Positions 8,682-17,534 of a stretch of 64,000 bases of DNA are shown here, in pieces (position 1 is the first letter of the stretch; every line of letters begins with the position of its first letter). The notes under the pieces are model-generated. The model made no database searches. It worked only from the letters and a program-made list of their open reading frames with translations, and was not told where the DNA came from. Origin of the DNA: Verrucomicrobiota bacterium. Its GTDB lineage: Bacteria; Verrucomicrobiota; Verrucomicrobiia; Limisphaerales; UBA11358. Position numbers and translations under genes: made by a program. Location: assembly GCA_028872915.1 (NCBI GenBank), contig JAGWNY010000001.1, positions 86,642 to 150,641 of the forward strand, read 5' to 3'.

Positions 8682-9668
8682 ATGCGCGGTTCCGCTGCGC
8701 CAATCGAACCTCCCTTTGCGCCGGTCTTTATCGCCGGTCCCACCGCCGTGGGAAAATCCAGCATTGCCCTCGTCCTCGCCGAACTCCTGGGCGGCGAAAT
8801 CATTTCCGCCGATTCCATGCAAGTCTATCGCGGACTGGACATCGGAACCGCCAAACCCCCGGCCGCCGAACGGCGCCGCGTTCCCCACCACCTCATTGAC
8901 GTCTGCGAGTTGCGCGAATCCTTTGATGCCGCCCGATTTGTGTCCCTCGCCCGCGCCGCCGTCGCCGAAATCCAGGCCCGAAAAAAATTCCCCATCTTCT
9001 GCGGCGGCACCGGCCTCTATTTCCAGGCTTTCCTCGGCGGCCTCGGCCATGCGCCCTCGCCGGATGAATCCCTGCGCGCCAGCCTGGAAAAAACGCCGCT
9101 CCCGGAATTGCTGGCCGAACTGCGCGAACGCGACCCATCCACTTATGAACGAATTGACCGCCAAAATCCACGCCGCGTCATTCGCGCCATCGAGGTGCTT
9201 CGCCTGACTGGAAAACCATTTTCCGCCCAGCGCGCCGACTGGAAAACCGGGAACGTCTCAACCCCGATTTATTGTCTCACCCGCCCCGCCCCCGCGCTGC
9301 GCGCGCGAATTGCCGCGCGCGTGGATGAAATGTTCCGGCGCGGGCTGGTTGAAGAAACCCGGCGCCTGCTCGAACGCGGCTTGGAAGGGAATCAAACCGC
9401 CATGCAAGCCATTGGCTATCGCCAGGTGGTCAGCCATTTACGCGGCGGGCGCAACCTGGACGAGACCATTGAACTGGTCAAAGTCCGCACCCGGCAGTTC
9501 GCCCGCCGGCAAATGACCTGGTTTCGACGCGTCGGAAATTGCCGATGGATCGAATTGGAAGATTCGCAGTCCCCTCAATCCGCCGCCCTGCAATTGAAAG
9601 GGCACATCGAAGCGGGGAAACGGGGCGCGGCTGGCGGGGAGCGCATCAGTTTGAAATCTTCAGTTTAA
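8682..9668 (+). CDS. miaA: tRNA dimethylallyltransferase
   Basis: Adds a dimethylallyl group to A37 of tRNAs that read UNN codons. The P-loop 'AGPTAVGKSS' lies at residues 18-27 and is followed by the diagnostic 'IISADSMQVYRGLDIGTAKP'. Later motifs 'FCGGTGLYFQAFLGGL' and 'AMQAIGYRQV' are also present. The length of 328 aa is normal. The start codon follows the lgt stop directly. The C-terminal 30 residues are probably disordered. Confidence 0.95.
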   Translation: MRGSAAPIEPPFAPVFIAGPTAVGKSSIALVLAELLGGEIISADSMQVYRGLDIGTAKPPAAERRRVPHHLIDVCELRESFDAARFVSLARAAVAEIQARKKFPIFCGGTGLYFQAFLGGLGHAPSPDESLRASLEKTPLPELLAELRERDPSTYERIDRQNPRRVIRAIEVLRLTGKPFSAQRADWKTGNVSTPIYCLTRPAPALRARIAARVDEMFRRGLVEETRRLLERGLEGNQTAMQAIGYRQVVSHLRGGRNLDETIELVKVRTRQFARRQMTWFRRVGNCRWIELEDSQSPQSAALQLKGHIEAGKRGAAGGERISLKSSV

Positions 9669-9775
9669 ATTTCCCGGCCAGCCATTCCAGCGGAACTTTC
9701 TCAAGCAGCGGGGAATCGCCGCCGGGGCGCATCGCCCCCCTTGCATCCTTTAACCAGGCATTTAACCAAGCATTC

Positions 9776-9803
9776 TTGCGCTCGCGGCCTTTTCGGCTAT
9801 GAT
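9776..9803 (+). promoter_or_regulatory. candidate promoter for moeB-like gene
   Basis: TTGCGC and TATGAT (5/6 match to the -10 consensus) are separated by 16 bp. The -10 box ends 14 bp before the ATG at 9818, so the leader would be very short. Upstream lie a GGGGCG-CAT-CGCCCC hairpin without a T-tract (about 9724-9738) and a short direct repeat TTTAACCAGGCA/TTTAACCAAGCA. Confidence 0.35.
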
Positions 9804-9817
9804 GTTGAACTCGATTT

Positions 9818-10966
9818 ATGGAATTGAATAACGACGAAATCCGGCGCTACTCCCGGCATTTGATCCTTCCGGAAGTCGGCGTGGGCGGCCAAAAAAAGCT
9901 CAAGAACGCCAGTGTCCTCTGCATTGGGGCGGGAGGACTTGGCTCCCCCATTGCCATGTACCTGGCCGCCGCCGGCGTTGGCAGGCTTGGCATCGTGGAT
10001 TTCGACACCGTGGACATTTCCAATCTCCAGCGCCAGATTCTGCACACGGACGCGGACGTGGGCCGCTCCAAGGCCCAGTCCGCCAGCGAGACCATCCACG
10101 GCATCAATCCTCATTGTCACGTTGTCCTCCACAACGCCCGCATTTCCTCCGAAAACGCCCTCGACCTCATTGGCCCCTACGACGTTGTCGTGGACGGCAC
10201 GGACAATTTTCCCACGCGCTATCTCACCAACGACGCCTGCGTGCTCTTGAAAAAGCCCAACGTCTATGGCTCGATTTTCCGCTTCGAAGGGCAGGCGAGC
10301 GTTTTTGCGCCGTCGCTGGGGGGTCCCTGTTACCGCTGTCTGTATCCGGAGCCGCCGCCGCCGGGCATGGTCCCCAGTTGCGCCGAGGGCGGAGTGCTCG
10401 GCGTTTTGCCCGGAATCATCGGCTGCATTCAAGCGATTGAAATCCTCAAACTCCTTCTCCGCAGGGGAAGTTCCCTGGTCGGACGTTTGCTCTTGTTCAA
10501 CGCGCTGGAAATGAAATTCAGGGAACTGAAACTCCGGCGCGATCCGGAATGTCCGGTCTGCGGCGAACATCCAACCATTCATCAATTGATTGATTACGAG
10601 CAATTTTGCGGCATCCTGCCCGAACCGGATGCTTCCCAGGCCAATCCGGACGAGGTCACGGTGCAGGAGATGAAAAAGGCCCTGGAGAATCCCGGCCTGG
10701 GTATAAAAGTTATTGACGTTCGCGAGCCGGACGAATACGAAATCGCCCACGTTAACGGCGTTCCCCAGCTCCCGATGAGCCAGCTTCGGCAACGCTTCAC
10801 GGAATTGGACCCCAACACCCAATACTACATCCATTGCAAAACCGGCGTCCGCTCCATGACGGCGCTTCAGTTCCTGCGCCAACAGGGGTTCAAGTATTTG
10901 AAAAACGTCAGGGGCGGCATTGATTCGTGGTCCCGCGAAATTGATTCCTCCGTCCCGCGATATTAA
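9818..10966 (+). CDS. E1-like adenylyltransferase with C-terminal rhodanese domain (MoeB/ThiF/MoeZ-like)
   Basis: Family members activate the C-terminal glycine of a ubiquitin-like sulfur carrier (MoaD, ThiS or CysO) by adenylation, and fused rhodanese domains then pass on sulfur. Residues 1-250 show 'RYSRHLILPEVGVGGQKKL', the nucleotide loop 'GAGGLGSPIAMYLAAAGVG', 'NLQRQILH', and the zinc cysteines in 'CYRCLYPEP' and 'CPVCGEH'. Residues about 280-382 are a rhodanese with 'VIDVREPDEYEIAHVNG' and the catalytic loop 'HCKTGVRS' (Cys near 340). No sulfur carrier is encoded nearby. An IscU-like scaffold follows after 15 bp. Which pathway it serves cannot be settled from sequence. Confidence 0.9.
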   Translation: MELNNDEIRRYSRHLILPEVGVGGQKKLKNASVLCIGAGGLGSPIAMYLAAAGVGRLGIVDFDTVDISNLQRQILHTDADVGRSKAQSASETIHGINPHCHVVLHNARISSENALDLIGPYDVVVDGTDNFPTRYLTNDACVLLKKPNVYGSIFRFEGQASVFAPSLGGPCYRCLYPEPPPPGMVPSCAEGGVLGVLPGIIGCIQAIEILKLLLRRGSSLVGRLLLFNALEMKFRELKLRRDPECPVCGEHPTIHQLIDYEQFCGILPEPDASQANPDEVTVQEMKKALENPGLGIKVIDVREPDEYEIAHVNGVPQLPMSQLRQRFTELDPNTQYYIHCKTGVRSMTALQFLRQQGFKYLKNVRGGIDSWSREIDSSVPRY

Positions 10967-10981
10967 ATCCCGCCGCCCTCC

Positions 10982-11461
10982 ATGACCGACGATCTGCAAA
11001 AGCGCATCCAGGCCGCCCTCGCGAATCCCCAAAACATGGGCGAATTGGCCGGCGCGGACGCCGTCGGCGCCGTTGGCAACGCGGATTGCGGCGAAATGCT
11101 CCGCCTCTGGGTCAAGTTCAAGGAGCAGAACGGCAAAAAAGTCATTGATCGCGCCACGTTTCAATCGTTTGGCTGCGAGACGGCAATCGCCGTTGCCAGC
11201 CTGGCCACCGAATTGATCCGCGGCAAGACTCCCGCTGAAGCGCTGGCCCTCAAGACTGAAGAACTGGCCGGCGAACTCGGCCCCTTGCCGCCCATGAAAA
11301 TTCATTGCGCGCAACTCGTGGAAGGCGCCCTGCGCGCGGCCCTTGAACCGCAGTCGGCGGAAAACAAAACGCCGGCGCAGCCCGGCGCCTCAACGCTTCT
11401 GGACAGCTTTTCCAAGCACCCGGAAGGCGTCAAACTCACCTTTCTGGACCCCGGTAAATAA
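10982..11461 (+). CDS. IscU/NifU-N-like Fe-S scaffold protein
   Basis: 159 residues. Scaffolds of this family assemble Fe-S clusters on three conserved cysteines. Here they are Cys36 ('NADCGEM'), Cys65 ('FGCETAIAVASLATELI') and Cys109 ('KIHCAQL'), with normal spacing. The residue two after the first Cys, Asp in classic IscU (CGD), is Glu here. The LPPMK-like chaperone-recognition segment appears as 'LPPMKIHC'. A 40-residue tail with no clear homology follows. It sits 15 bp after a MoeB-rhodanese gene, with no cysteine desulfurase, ferredoxin or HscA/B nearby, unlike a standard isc operon. Confidence 0.85.
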   Translation: MTDDLQKRIQAALANPQNMGELAGADAVGAVGNADCGEMLRLWVKFKEQNGKKVIDRATFQSFGCETAIAVASLATELIRGKTPAEALALKTEELAGELGPLPPMKIHCAQLVEGALRAALEPQSAENKTPAQPGASTLLDSFSKHPEGVKLTFLDPGK

Positions 11462-11478
11462 TCCGCGCCGGAACACTC

Positions 11479-13695
11479 TCACGGCAGCGGTTCCGCCGGA
11501 TTGGTGCTCTCTTCCACCGGCGCCGGGGCCGGGACAGCCTGAACCGCATTGTATTTCCGCCGCAACCGCAGCCGTTTTAGTTCATTTCGCTTTTCTGCCT
11601 GGATGAGTTTGGCTTCCTGCTGGTCGTTCTCGGCTTCGGCCGCGGAAATGCCGGGCAATTGCGCCTCCTCCTTGGCCGTCTGGGCCGCCGCCAGTTCCGG
11701 CGTTGGCAGGACCGTGGGCCGCATTAATACCACCAATTCTTCGCGGTCCTTCTGACTGCTGCGGGCGCTGAACAGGGCGCCCAAAAGCGGAATCCGGTCC
11801 AAAAGCGGGATGCCGTTGTTCGACCGGCGGATGTCGGAACGGATGAAACCACCCAGCATGATGGTGTCCTTGTCCTTGACAATTACCTGGGACGACAGCG
11901 TCCGCTTGTCCGTATTGGGCACGGCGTTGCCATTGATGGTCGTGCTGCCGCTGATGTCGTCAATTTCCTGCTGGATTTGCATCACGACGACGCCGCCGGG
12001 ATTGATATAAGGCGTCACATCCAGTTCCACGCCCACCGACAACTGCGAATAGGTGGATTGCGGGTAGCCGTTGTATCCATACCCGTAGCTCGTGCCGGTA
12101 ATATATGGGACGGTCTGGCCCACAAAAAATTGGGCTGCGGTGGCCTGGGATGTTTCGATTCGCGGGCGTTGGATGATGTTGATATCGCTGTCGGCTTCCG
12201 CCGCCTGCACCGCCACGTCCCATGTCGGTCCGAGATTGCCAAAATAGCTGAAGCCGTTGTTTGGCAGCGTGGAGGTGAAACTGCCTGGAAACGCGTTGGA
12301 GGTGACGCTGCCGCTGACCGCTCCCAGGAAATCCAGAAAGGGCGGACCGCCGGGATTGAGCATTCCGCCCGCGCCCTGGATATTCGGCCCGAGGGTCCTG
12401 GGATTTTGCGCGGCTGAAACGCCGTACGTCAGGCCCTTGTTCAACCCCACGTCCATGATGATGGCGTCAATAAGCACCTGGGGCGGCGGCACATCCAATT
12501 GTGAAATCACTTTCTTGATGCGTTCCATGTCTCCGCGCGTGGCGAAGACCAAAAGCGAATTGTTTTGTTCATCCGCCACGATCTTGGCCTGGCCGAACAC
12601 CTCGATCTTTCCCTCTTTGTTCAGCCCCGCCGCCCCCTGCAAAATGCTCCGCAGACGGCTTTGAAACGTGGCCGGCGGCTGATACTGCTCGGGAACGTAG
12701 GACTGCGGCGTGACCGGGTCCGTCATGTACGAAGGGCCGACCGGTTCCGGTGAAAACGATTGGGGCCGATACCCGTTATTGATCCCATTTTCGACGCCAT
12801 TGCCAAAAGGACTGCCGCCCCGGTTCATCGTGTTGGGCGCGAATCCGCTCACGGGCGCCGGGGCCTTGCCCCCTCCGATGGCGACCGTGGCGCCGCCGCT
12901 CCCAAGGCTGTTCAACGCCTGCGCGATGTCATCGGCCTTCTCATACTTGATGGGAATGACTTCCGAGATGTATTCCTGCGGCACGCTCACGTCTATTTGC
13001 CGGATCATCTCCAGCATTCTCTTGACGTTTTCGGCATAGTCACGGATCACAAGAATTCCGTTGCTATCCAGCGGAATGATGGAATTGACCCGGGCCAGCG
13101 GCTGAAGAATCGGCACAATGTCCGTTGGCTTGACGTATTTCAATTGCACGATATGGGTCACATAAGACCCCAAATCGGGCAGTTGGCTGGCCATGTTGTT
13201 TGTATCGAGGCCTTCTCCCGCCCCCGCCGCCTCGGGCGTCGTGACCACTTTTACGAATTTATCGCCGATGGGGATGACGACAATGTTGTTCATGCCCAGC
13301 ACGGCCTGCAGCGCCTCGATGGCCTCGCTTTTTGTCAACGGGCTTTCGGTTTTCAAAACAATTGTCGAAGCGGGCAGTTGCGCGTGCAGCAGCGTGCGCC
13401 CCACCAACCCGGCATAAACGTCCAATACCTGCTGCACCGGTACCCCCTCGTAATTGAACTGATACCCCGGAACCTCGGCCGGAGCCGCCGGAGGCGCAAC
13501 GGCCGGAGGCGCAACGGGCGGCGGCGCCGGCATGTTGGGCAACGAGGGCAACGGCGCGCGGCCGGCGGGCGCCGGAATGCGCGGCCGGGGCCGCACTGGA
13601 AATGAGGGATGCGCGGAGGGCGCCGGCGGCATTTGCGCCCAAAGGCACCCGGCCGTCAGACCGTACAAAAACAGGATAATGGGGGTTGTCTTCAT
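11479..13695 (-). CDS. gspD: type II secretion / type IV pilus secretin GspD-like
   Basis: Outer-membrane secretin of 738 residues, forming the gated exit channel. An N-terminal signal sequence ends near 'GLTAGCLWAQ' (the Cys makes lipoprotein processing possible). A Pro/Ala-rich linker of about 60 residues follows, then an N0-like domain ('YQFNYEGVPVQQVLDVYAGL'), N1/N2 KH-type domains ('VQLKYVKPTDIVPILQPLA', 'VIPIKYEKADDIAQALNSL') and N3. The C-terminal secretin domain ends with 'DTIMLGGFIRSDIRRSNNGI' and 'PLLGALFSARSSQKDREELVVLMRPTVL'. The tail after it is charged, then Pro-rich. It overlaps the gspM-like stop by one base (TAATG), so it is the last gene of the cluster. Confidence 0.93.
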   Translation of the reverse strand: MKTTPIILFLYGLTAGCLWAQMPPAPSAHPSFPVRPRPRIPAPAGRAPLPSLPNMPAPPPVAPPAVAPPAAPAEVPGYQFNYEGVPVQQVLDVYAGLVGRTLLHAQLPASTIVLKTESPLTKSEAIEALQAVLGMNNIVVIPIGDKFVKVVTTPEAAGAGEGLDTNNMASQLPDLGSYVTHIVQLKYVKPTDIVPILQPLARVNSIIPLDSNGILVIRDYAENVKRMLEMIRQIDVSVPQEYISEVIPIKYEKADDIAQALNSLGSGGATVAIGGGKAPAPVSGFAPNTMNRGGSPFGNGVENGINNGYRPQSFSPEPVGPSYMTDPVTPQSYVPEQYQPPATFQSRLRSILQGAAGLNKEGKIEVFGQAKIVADEQNNSLLVFATRGDMERIKKVISQLDVPPPQVLIDAIIMDVGLNKGLTYGVSAAQNPRTLGPNIQGAGGMLNPGGPPFLDFLGAVSGSVTSNAFPGSFTSTLPNNGFSYFGNLGPTWDVAVQAAEADSDINIIQRPRIETSQATAAQFFVGQTVPYITGTSYGYGYNGYPQSTYSQLSVGVELDVTPYINPGGVVVMQIQQEIDDISGSTTINGNAVPNTDKRTLSSQVIVKDKDTIMLGGFIRSDIRRSNNGIPLLDRIPLLGALFSARSSQKDREELVVLMRPTVLPTPELAAAQTAKEEAQLPGISAAEAENDQQEAKLIQAEKRNELKRLRLRRKYNAVQAVPAPAPVEESTNPAEPLP

Positions 13696-14258
13696 TATTT
13701 CGCGGTTTGGTTCAATTTTGAGGGCGCCTGACTCTGATAGGTCGCCACCAGTTCAATGCTCGCTTCCAGGCGTTGATGCGGCGGATCGGGCCACAGCGAC
13801 AGGTCCCGCACCCGGACCGATGACGCGCCTTCGCCCAGCTTGTAGAGAAAATCCACCAACTGCGCGTCCGTGGCCACCACCTGGATTCCCTCCGGCTGTT
13901 CGGTAAAGAAGGGACCCGTCTGCGTCAGGCCGTGCGAGGCGCTGGAAATCGTCACCCCGCTCGATGCCGCCTGGCTGTACACCGTGCGCATGAAATTGAT
14001 GGCCTGGTCCCCGGCTGGCACGTATTCGCCGCCGCTCCGGTATTTTTTGACCAGCGTCTCATATTTGCCCGTCTCGCCAATGGTGCGTTCATACAATGTT
14101 ATTTTCCGCCGCGCGCCGGCGATGCGGCTTTTTACGTTGCCCAAATCCGAAAAATGGGGCCAGATGAATATCCAGTTCAGCGCCAGAATCAGCACCACCA
14201 GCACGCCAACGGCGAGCCGGCGTTCCATGGGACGCAGTTGTGCGAGGAATTTTTTCAC
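13695..14258 (-). CDS. GspM/PilO-like inner-membrane protein
   Basis: I start this at GTG 14258 (VKKFLAQLRPMERRLAVGVL), 187 residues. The track ORF runs further upstream only through antisense sequence of the previous gene. One N-terminal transmembrane helix ('LAVGVLVVLILALNWIFIW') is followed by a helical stalk and a ferredoxin-like periplasmic domain. This is the architecture of GspM/PilO. The start overlaps the gspL-like stop by 4 nt (GTGA) and its stop overlaps gspD, so all are translationally coupled. The name is by position and topology rather than by motif. Confidence 0.78.
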   Translation of the reverse strand: MKKFLAQLRPMERRLAVGVLVVLILALNWIFIWPHFSDLGNVKSRIAGARRKITLYERTIGETGKYETLVKKYRSGGEYVPAGDQAINFMRTVYSQAASSGVTISSASHGLTQTGPFFTEQPEGIQVVATDAQLVDFLYKLGEGASSVRVRDLSLWPDPPHQRLEASIELVATYQSQAPSKLNQTAK

Positions 14259-15649
14259 CGGAACACCTCCGTTTTGGGCAGGCTGTTCGCCAGTTCCAGC
14301 GATAAACTCCACGATGTCGTTCCCCCGCGCGTCGAAGGATTCACGGGCGAGCTGCCTTTGGTCTGAAACATCGGTTTGCCATTGACCGTCGCGTTTTGCA
14401 TCGCCGTGTTGAAATCCAGCAGTGTATTGAGCTGGTCCGGCGTTGTCGTCCCGCTCAGGTTCAGGCGATCGCCGCCCGAAAAACTGAAACGCTGGAGGTT
14501 GAGCGCTTCGGGTAGTTTTTCCGCAACGAGTTTCCAGCAATCCAGCGCTTCAAACTGCAATTGCGCCCGTTCATTGAGCACGGTGTATTCGGCTTGAAGG
14601 TGCAGCACGTTCGTGTAACCGCCGCCCAAATCGGACGCCTGCTTTTCCAGCCCGCGCGCCTTGTAGCCCAGCGCCGTCGTGGCCGCGAAATAAACCGCCA
14701 CGAAAATCGCATACACAATGCCCGCCGCGTATAATCCGTGCAGCCAGAGCCGGTCGCTGAATTGCTGGCGGTATCGTTCCGCGAATTCAGCCGGCAAAAG
14801 CCCCGGACCGGCCGCGCCGGCTGCGCGCCGCGCCGTCCGGGCCGCCAGTTCTTCCGGCGGGAGCGGCGGTAAAACCTTCAGCGGCTCGTTCAATGTTTCG
14901 CGCAACAACGTTTCCCACTCGCCCGCCATGGCCTCATCGGCGGCCAAATGCCATCCCGGAGAACCCGTCAACCAGCCTTCCATCTCCCCAGCCCAGCACA
15001 ATTGTGTCAATTGTTCGCGCAGGCTTTTGACGCGGTCGCCGTTTGCCGGAAGCGTGATCACGCTCAAGTTTCGGAGCGTCTGCCCGCTCCACCAGGCCGC
15101 CAGCGCCGTGTCGGGTCCCCGAAAGCCGGGGTAAAGGCACGCCGTCACCCCTCCCGCCGCCTCCAGCCAGTCCGCCGCTTCCAATTGATCCAAAAAGGGT
15201 GCCTCCAAACGGTCCGCCTGAAAGCCCCGCCCCTCCAGCTTCCCCAGAAAATTCTCCACCGCCGCGCGTGAGGCGATCACGACCACCACGTTCTGCAGTT
15301 CGGCCGACGCCGCAGCCAGCGTGTGAAACGTCCACACGATTTGCGCCACCGGCATCGGCGAAAGCTTTTCCAACTGCAATTCCACCATCGAACGCGTTTC
15401 CTCGGCCGCGCTCCTGGGCAGTTCAATCACCCGCAGGAATACCTCGCCCGCCGGCAGCCACGCCACGTTCAATTTCGGTTGCCAGAGCGAATTCCACGAT
15501 TTGGCCGCCATTCGCGGCGGCAACGGCCCGCCATCGGAGGCCTGATGCTGGCGCCCTGGAACGAATTTCCCCCCCTTGGCGTCAAACTGCCATAGTCGGT
15601 GGGCCTCGAACGCCAGATGCAAAACGTTGCAGGAATTCCAACGGGCCAT
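14255..15649 (-). CDS. GspL-like (PilM/PilN-type) assembly platform protein
   Basis: 464 residues from ATG 15649 (MARWNSCNVLHLAFEAHRLW), two bases after the gspE stop; the track's earlier start at 15667 would overlap gspE. The N-terminal 290 residues are cytoplasmic and actin-like in style ('VFLRVIELPRSAAEETRSMV', 'VVVVIASRAAVENFLGKLE'). A transmembrane helix lies near 310-335 ('GLYAAGIVYAIFVAVYFAA'), followed by a periplasmic PilN/GspL-C-type domain. Family members couple the GspE ATPase to the pseudopilus machinery. Sequence identity to named families is low; the call rests on gene order E-L-M-D and topology. Confidence 0.78.
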   Translation of the reverse strand: MARWNSCNVLHLAFEAHRLWQFDAKGGKFVPGRQHQASDGGPLPPRMAAKSWNSLWQPKLNVAWLPAGEVFLRVIELPRSAAEETRSMVELQLEKLSPMPVAQIVWTFHTLAAASAELQNVVVVIASRAAVENFLGKLEGRGFQADRLEAPFLDQLEAADWLEAAGGVTACLYPGFRGPDTALAAWWSGQTLRNLSVITLPANGDRVKSLREQLTQLCWAGEMEGWLTGSPGWHLAADEAMAGEWETLLRETLNEPLKVLPPLPPEELAARTARRAAGAAGPGLLPAEFAERYRQQFSDRLWLHGLYAAGIVYAIFVAVYFAATTALGYKARGLEKQASDLGGGYTNVLHLQAEYTVLNERAQLQFEALDCWKLVAEKLPEALNLQRFSFSGGDRLNLSGTTTPDQLNTLLDFNTAMQNATVNGKPMFQTKGSSPVNPSTRGGTTSWSLSLELANSLPKTEVFR

Positions 15650-15651
15650 GT

Positions 15652-17403
15652 TCAATCCTTGATCCAAATGCCCGTCTTTTCATCCCCAACCAGCGCGCCC
15701 ATGTGTTCCTCGACCTGTGTGACACGCAGGACCTCCTCAATGGTGGTCTCGCCGTTTTTGACCTTCGTCCAGCCATCGGTTCGCAGCGTTCGCATCCCGT
15801 TTTCGATGGCCCGCTGCGAAATGGTCGTGGCGGGCGTCCGGTTGAGGATCATCGGGCGAATCGCTTCCGTGACGGTCAACAATTCATAGATGCCTTTCCG
15901 GCCCTGGTAACCCAATTGACGGCATTCCTCGCACCCAGCGCCGCGCCAGAATTTTGCCGACTCAATCTCTTCCTCGGGAAATCCGATCTTTTTCAAATAA
16001 TCCAGTTCCACCCGCTGTTCGACCTTGCAGCCCGGACAGATCGTCCGCACCAACCGCTGGGCCATGATGGCTTCCACGGACGACGCCACCAAAAACGGCT
16101 CGATGCCCATGTCAATGAGCCGCGTGAACGCGCTGGCCGCGTCGTTCGTATGCAGCGTCGAAAATACAAGGTGGCCCGTCAGCGACGCCCGGATCGCGAT
16201 TTCCGCCGTTTCGCCGTCCCGGATTTCCCCCACCATCACCACGTTCGGGTCCTGCCGCAATATGTGCCGCAGACCCATGGCAAACGTCAGCCCGATCTCC
16301 GGCCGCACGGCAATCTGATTGATGCCCTTCAACTCGTATTCCACCGGCTCTTCAATCGTGATGATGCGTTTATGCACCGAATTGATCGCGCTCAAAAACG
16401 CGTAAAGCGACGTGGACTTCCCCGAACCGGTCGGCCCCGTCACCAGAAAAATTCCGTGCGGTTTGACAATGATGTCGCGAATCAGCGCCTCGTCCTTCGC
16501 GGCAAAGCCCAGTTTGTCCAGGCTCAAAAAAATCTTCCCGCGCGTGAGCAAACGCAGCGAAACGCTTTCCCCGTACACGGTGGGCACCGTTGAAACGCGA
16601 ATGTCAATCTCCTCGCCCTTGATCCGCACGTTGATGCGCCCGTCCTGCGGCAGCCGTTTCTCCGCGATGTTCATCCCGCTCATCACCTTGATGCGCGAAA
16701 TGAGCGCCGCCTGAAACCGTTTCAATTGCGGCGGCATTGGGGTCTGGTGCAGAATTCCGTCAATGCGGTAACGAATCCGCAGTTCGTCCTCCGCCGGCTC
16801 GAAATGGATGTCCGTTGACCGGTCCTTGTAGGCTTCCCAGATGATTTGATTGACAAACTTGATGACACTCGCCTCCTGGTCGTCCTCCGTGATCTCCTTG
16901 TCGCTCGCCACCTCCAGTTCCATCGGCTCCCCTTCCCCCAGTTCCTCCAGCGTTTCGGCCCCCACCCCGTAGTATTTCTTCAGCGCCTTTTCAATTTCCG
17001 CTTGCGGCGACAACGCGAACGTGACCGGCATGTTCGCGTCAAAACGCACCGCGTTCATCATCGCTGCGTCAAACGGATCGCTCACCGTCACCTGTAACGT
17101 TCCATCCGCGATCGCCGCCGGCAGGACGCAGTGCTGAAACGCCACCTTCGTGGAGATTTTATTCCGCACTTCCGCCGGAACCGGGTGCTTTTGCAAGTCC
17201 ACGTAAGGCCACCCCATCGCCTCGGCCAGTTTCCGGATGAACACGTCTTCAGCCACCCCCCCCTCCCGCGCAATGAACCCCAGCAATCGCTCGCCGGAAC
17301 CCCCCGCTGTCGCCGTCCGCCATGCCCCGCGCCAATCCTCAAATTGGTCCGTGGACACGCCGGCTGCCGACGCCACAAGGTTCTTTGCTGAGCTGAATGC
17401 CAT
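15652..17403 (-). CDS. gspE: type II secretion / pilus assembly ATPase GspE/PilB
   Basis: Cytoplasmic hexameric ATPase that powers pseudopilus or pilus assembly. From ATG 17403 (MAFSSAKNLVASAAG) it is 583 residues. The N-terminal MshEN/GSPII_E domain occupies about 30-150. The core has 'STDIHFEPAEDELRIRYRID', the Walker A loop 'GPTGSGKST' near residue 325, the Asp box 'PNVVMVGEIRDGETAEIA' and the His box 'GHLVFSTLHTND'. The zinc-binding tetracysteine is complete: 'CPGC' near 457 and 'CEEC' near 493. It is the first gene of the E-L-M-D cluster and divergent from purU. No gspF or pseudopilin gene accompanies it. Confidence 0.95.
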   Translation of the reverse strand: MAFSSAKNLVASAAGVSTDQFEDWRGAWRTATAGGSGERLLGFIAREGGVAEDVFIRKLAEAMGWPYVDLQKHPVPAEVRNKISTKVAFQHCVLPAAIADGTLQVTVSDPFDAAMMNAVRFDANMPVTFALSPQAEIEKALKKYYGVGAETLEELGEGEPMELEVASDKEITEDDQEASVIKFVNQIIWEAYKDRSTDIHFEPAEDELRIRYRIDGILHQTPMPPQLKRFQAALISRIKVMSGMNIAEKRLPQDGRINVRIKGEEIDIRVSTVPTVYGESVSLRLLTRGKIFLSLDKLGFAAKDEALIRDIIVKPHGIFLVTGPTGSGKSTSLYAFLSAINSVHKRIITIEEPVEYELKGINQIAVRPEIGLTFAMGLRHILRQDPNVVMVGEIRDGETAEIAIRASLTGHLVFSTLHTNDAASAFTRLIDMGIEPFLVASSVEAIMAQRLVRTICPGCKVEQRVELDYLKKIGFPEEEIESAKFWRGAGCEECRQLGYQGRKGIYELLTVTEAIRPMILNRTPATTISQRAIENGMRTLRTDGWTKVKNGETTIEEVLRVTQVEEHMGALVGDEKTGIWIKD

Positions 17404-17534
17404 TGTTGTCGCTTTAAACAATAAAAGTCGGGAAAAGTTGCATAAATCCTCGAAAAAGACAACATAAGGTGTCCGCTGCCAAAACAGGCCGCCGCTGAAC
17501 GCCTCCGAACCGCGTCCGCGCCGCCATCATCGCT

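Noticed and set aside
8101-9207. 368-residue plus-strand ORF across lgt and miaA
   Set aside because: Alternative frame of two clearly identified genes; Ser/Pro/Ala-rich artefact.
9724-9738. Hairpin GGGGCG-CAT-CGCCCC as terminator for miaA
   Set aside because: No T-tract follows on either strand.
15199-16593. 464-residue plus-strand ORF opposite gspL/gspE
   Set aside because: Crosses the boundary of two real minus-strand genes and has Pro/Arg-rich low-complexity sequence.
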